This document shows, piece by piece, positions 14,350 to 16,905 of a DNA stretch of 16,905 bases. The position numbers were made by a program, and so were the translations under genes. Each line of letters opens with the position of its first letter. Within the stretch, counting starts at the first letter, position 1. The stretch spans positions 1-16,905 of the forward strand of contig JAWZXG010000103.1 in assembly GCA_037178625.1 (NCBI GenBank), in the 5' to 3' direction. This stretch comes from Skeletonema tropicum (lineage: Eukaryota; Bacillariophyta; Thalassiosirophyceae; Thalassiosirales; Thalassiosiraceae). Below the pieces are notes generated by a model. The model was not told the DNA's origin, searched no databases, and worked only from the letters and a program-made list of their open reading frames with translations.

Positions 14350-16905
14350 TCATTCCATGATAGTATCCTCAATAATTTCGTTCCAATCAGGAAAATTTCC
14401 ACTCTTGAAGACATTTCTCCTCTCATTTTCAGTGACATCGTCAAACGACGAGTAACCAATAGATTGAAGGTGCGCTTTGATTCCGAAGTCGGTCAGGTAC
14501 TTGTTCAAAGGTACTCCGTAAGTGACTGAATCAAACCCAGATTTCCAAGTATGTTGAAAGTCCGAAATAATGTCTTGCAAAAGCTCATTCCTGTCTTTGT
14601 ATGGAACGTTCTTTTTGGGGCGGTTCCTGAACTTGCCCTCAAGGAATCGATTGTACATCGTGTTGTTATTCTCTTCCATGACCTTCAAAGCAATGTACGC
14701 TGGTTTTTCTGCATCGCTCATCAATTGCTTCATTCTGTTCTCGATCTTTCGCAAGTGGGTCTCGATCGGAAAGCTGCCAGTAGGTACCATAAGCACTGTA
14801 ATCAACTTTGTCACTGGATAATTCGATGTAGTTTGTTTTCTCTTGAGAATGTTGTCGGTGGAGTAGTTTTGTTCCTTAATGAAGGTTTCCGTGAAACATT
14901 CGTACCAGTTAGGCACCGTGTCTCCAGCACTGGATACATTGTTCCAGTAAGTCAGTAGAATCGATCTGACATGCTCACCCTTCAGGTACCAGGCCCTACG
15001 CCCCATCTCCGTAAAGAAGATAATATAGACTTGTTTACTGGACTTGTTGTGTGTGATAGGACAAGACACTTCAACAGTAATCGGACTCAACGATGATTTC
15101 AGAGGAGAAGATGTACCAGTCGTGACAGAAGAAATATCCACGTTTTGCCATGCTCCACCGCCACCGCCACCGCCATTGTGACTATGATCACCTATAGTAC
15201 TCTCGCTCCCCAATACCTCCATACCAGTCAAGCTTGTAGAACCGCCCGACTTGAACTCACCTTTCACTTCTTCAGCAGTAACCATCGACGAAGAAGTTGC
15301 AGGAGACGATACAACATTGCTCTTCCCCTTTTCCAACAATTTGATCCTTTTCAACAGAGCAGCTTTTTCTTGAGCTAACCTGTCTTCAATGCTGCGTTTA
15401 CACGGTTGAGAACCATGGTCGAGCAAGGATGTGGGCTTCCCAACCACCTTCTTCCTCACAGGAGTGGTAAAAAGAGACCTAGCAGTACTAGCATCACTGA
15501 CTTCTTCAATTACTTCGCTTGTAGCTTTGGTCAACTGGATAGAACCCCGCTTCTGCTCAGCGGTAAGACTACCACTCAGTTTCTTATACGGATTCTGCAC
15601 AGGTTGAACTTTGCTTACACGAAACGCAGAGACCCCAACAATGCAATCGTTACCTGAATCATGATCTTGATAAAGTAGACGAAACACAAGATTTCTGTCA
15701 TCAATCGCCACACCCGTCATGTTGTTTGCCCCCCAATCAGGTAAATTAATGACTGTAAAACTTTTCGCAGACCAGTCTTTGTGAGGGGGTATTGCAATCG
15801 CCACTCTAACTTGGCAACGCACACAGATTGCGCTCAACAGAGATTTGTACCAATCAATTGAATGAGCGAGCGATCTCTTAAAATGAGTCTCTTCTTTCAA
15901 CCACTCTGCGACAACTTTTTTGCTGCCTTCAGCGTAGACCTCGTTATTACAAAAGTCATCCAACTGACTAGCACACCATTTCAAGAATAACTCGTAAGTA
16001 AAACATTGCATCGGATGGTTCGTCTCTTGAAAAAAGGCAAGTAAACTTCTTGCAATTGATGAAGGTAGGCCGAACTTATCACCTGGGTCAGACACTTCCA
16101 ACTCATTCCAATTATTTGTCTCCTTCAACAGCTGGAATACTGATGATACAAAGCCATCATCCCTCACAACATCAATTTCATCACTGCTGCGGTCCGATGA
16201 ATTATTTTGCTTTGATTGCTCGTCAGTACCACTGATATCATCGAATTGATCATCATCGTCATGACCATCTAGACCATCATCATCGGAAGTGGTCAAATCC
16301 AAATCCCTCTCGATATAAACGGACACACCAGCAACATTGTCACCACCATCACCGAGGCGACAATCAGTAATAGTGCGGTCAATGAGTAGCCTGAAATAGA
16401 CTTTTCTTGGGCACTTTAGCCCGCCTGGAGCGAAGGAAACAATCCTCGTTTCACCGCTTTCTCCATGGCATCCATCAGGTGGCAGCAGCACACAAATTTC
16501 AAGACACATGATTGTGCTCAATACATCGAGCAATGTGAAATACCAGTCAATCGAGCGATGTACTTTGTTGTATGAGTATTCGCATTCATAAATGAATTCG
16601 TCCATCACTCTTTTGATACGAGGATAGAAGGGTTCATTCGCAGCCATATACATGACATCAGCGACGAACGGCAGCAGTTTCTCCTCTGTGTTGAGAGCCA
16701 CGTTATCAACTACACAAGCGAGTGCGTGGAGGATACTAAAAGTGTTCCTCGGTACCAACTTGTCACCGGTCGGCCTCTGAACATGATCCGCACCAGCTGT
16801 AATGATTTGTTTCAATCGCATCTTCTTTGCTAATTTCGACATTGCCAAATTGTCAACATCGTCCGTAACAGAAAAAGTTTCTTGATACTCATTTGACAAC
16901 GAGTT
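14350..16905 (-). CDS. Large protein with internal domain duplication, partial (N-terminus beyond right edge)
   Basis: The minus-strand frame is open from the right edge to TGA 14350-14352, at least 851 codons. Counting from the TTG at 16897-16899 as residue 1, it has two related segments, about 45-195 and 270-425. They share SILHAL/SIARSL, then RSIDWYFTLLDVLS/HSIDWYKSLLSAIC, then LEICVLLPP/VRVAIAIPP, then VYFRLLI/VFRLLYQ, then VAGVSVY/IVGVSAF. The pattern recalls OTU-type protease folds (inference only), but the position of the catalytic Cys would be Ser in both copies. An Asp-rich linker (200-220), a short coiled coil (about 503-526), a Gly run (576-582) and an unrecognised C-terminal domain (600-849) follow. 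It lies 158 bp upstream of the first recognised Helitron exon on the same strand, so it may be a companion gene or an N-terminal exon. Function unknown. Confidence 0.7.
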   Translation of the reverse strand, partial: NSLSNEYQETFSVTDDVDNLAMSKLAKKMRLKQIITAGADHVQRPTGDKLVPRNTFSILHALACVVDNVALNTEEKLLPFVADVMYMAANEPFYPRIKRVMDEFIYECEYSYNKVHRSIDWYFTLLDVLSTIMCLEICVLLPPDGCHGESGETRIVSFAPGGLKCPRKVYFRLLIDRTITDCRLGDGGDNVAGVSVYIERDLDLTTSDDDGLDGHDDDDQFDDISGTDEQSKQNNSSDRSSDEIDVVRDDGFVSSVFQLLKETNNWNELEVSDPGDKFGLPSSIARSLLAFFQETNHPMQCFTYELFLKWCASQLDDFCNNEVYAEGSKKVVAEWLKEETHFKRSLAHSIDWYKSLLSAICVRCQVRVAIAIPPHKDWSAKSFTVINLPDWGANNMTGVAIDDRNLVFRLLYQDHDSGNDCIVGVSAFRVSKVQPVQNPYKKLSGSLTAEQKRGSIQLTKATSEVIEEVSDASTARSLFTTPVRKKVVGKPTSLLDHGSQPCKRSIEDRLAQEKAALLKRIKLLEKGKSNVVSSPATSSSMVTAEEVKGEFKSGGSTSLTGMEVLGSESTIGDHSHNGGGGGGGAWQNVDISSVTTGTSSPLKSSLSPITVEVSCPITHNKSSKQVYIIFFTEMGRRAWYLKGEHVRSILLTYWNNVSSAGDTVPNWYECFTETFIKEQNYSTDNILKRKQTTSNYPVTKLITVLMVPTGSFPIETHLRKIENRMKQLMSDAEKPAYIALKVMEENNNTMYNRFLEGKFRNRPKKNVPYKDRNELLQDIISDFQHTWKSGFDSVTYGVPLNKYLTDFGIKAHLQSIGYSSFDDVTENERRNVFKSGNFPDWNEIIEDTIME

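Noticed and set aside
1..16905. CRISPR array, tRNA or rRNA genes
   Set aside because: The repeats present are palindromes and long duplications without regular spacers, and I recognised no tRNA or rRNA sequence by eye.

Overview
The window is nuclear-type eukaryotic DNA. The main gene can only be read by removing short introns (68 to 259 bp) with GTGAGT or GTAAGT donors and AG acceptors, and nothing resembles bacterial operon layout. The host is not identifiable from the sequence alone. A unicellular eukaryote such as a microalga is my guess, from the short introns and from a tyrosine-recombinase relic of a kind I associate with algal genomes. The window is dense in mobile DNA.

Left part (1-1934): a 252-codon reading frame of unknown function runs off the left edge on the minus strand. 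A 133-codon hypothetical gene points the other way. Then comes a gene-poor stretch with a 92-bp-period direct repeat and two copies of a palindrome that recurs across the window.

Middle (1935-5339): two nearly identical ~580-bp direct repeats (1935-2514 and 4756-5339, differing by a 4-bp indel) enclose a frameshifted tyrosine-recombinase pseudogene (about 3089-4425). A 21-bp tandem triplet and other small repeats lie in the same block.

Main part (5859-14191, minus strand): reading frames that look like five separate genes join perfectly in frame through six introns into one Helitron polyprotein. It has at least 2,532 residues with its N-terminus unresolved. In order it carries a Ulp1/C48-type cysteine protease (His, Asp, Gln and Cys all present), a Helitron N-terminal region with a Cys-x2-Cys pair, an HUH/Y2 Rep nuclease, and a Pif1-like helicase with all main motifs. 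Every catalytic motif I looked for is intact, so the element may be recently active.

Right edge (14350-16905, minus strand): an open-ended frame of at least 851 codons encodes a protein with two diverged copies of one domain, an acidic linker, a short coiled coil and an unrecognised C-terminal domain. It may be a companion gene of the Helitron, upstream of the polyprotein on the same strand, or a 5' exon of it.

The most unusual feature is a palindrome of about 34 bp (arm TTGGTAAAATTGTGCA, then its reverse complement). It occurs at eight noncoding places: in three introns of the polyprotein, across its stop codon, just downstream of it, and in the left flank. In at least one intron an arm resembles a branch-point sequence. 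It could be a Rep recognition site, a small foldback element, or a source of new introns.
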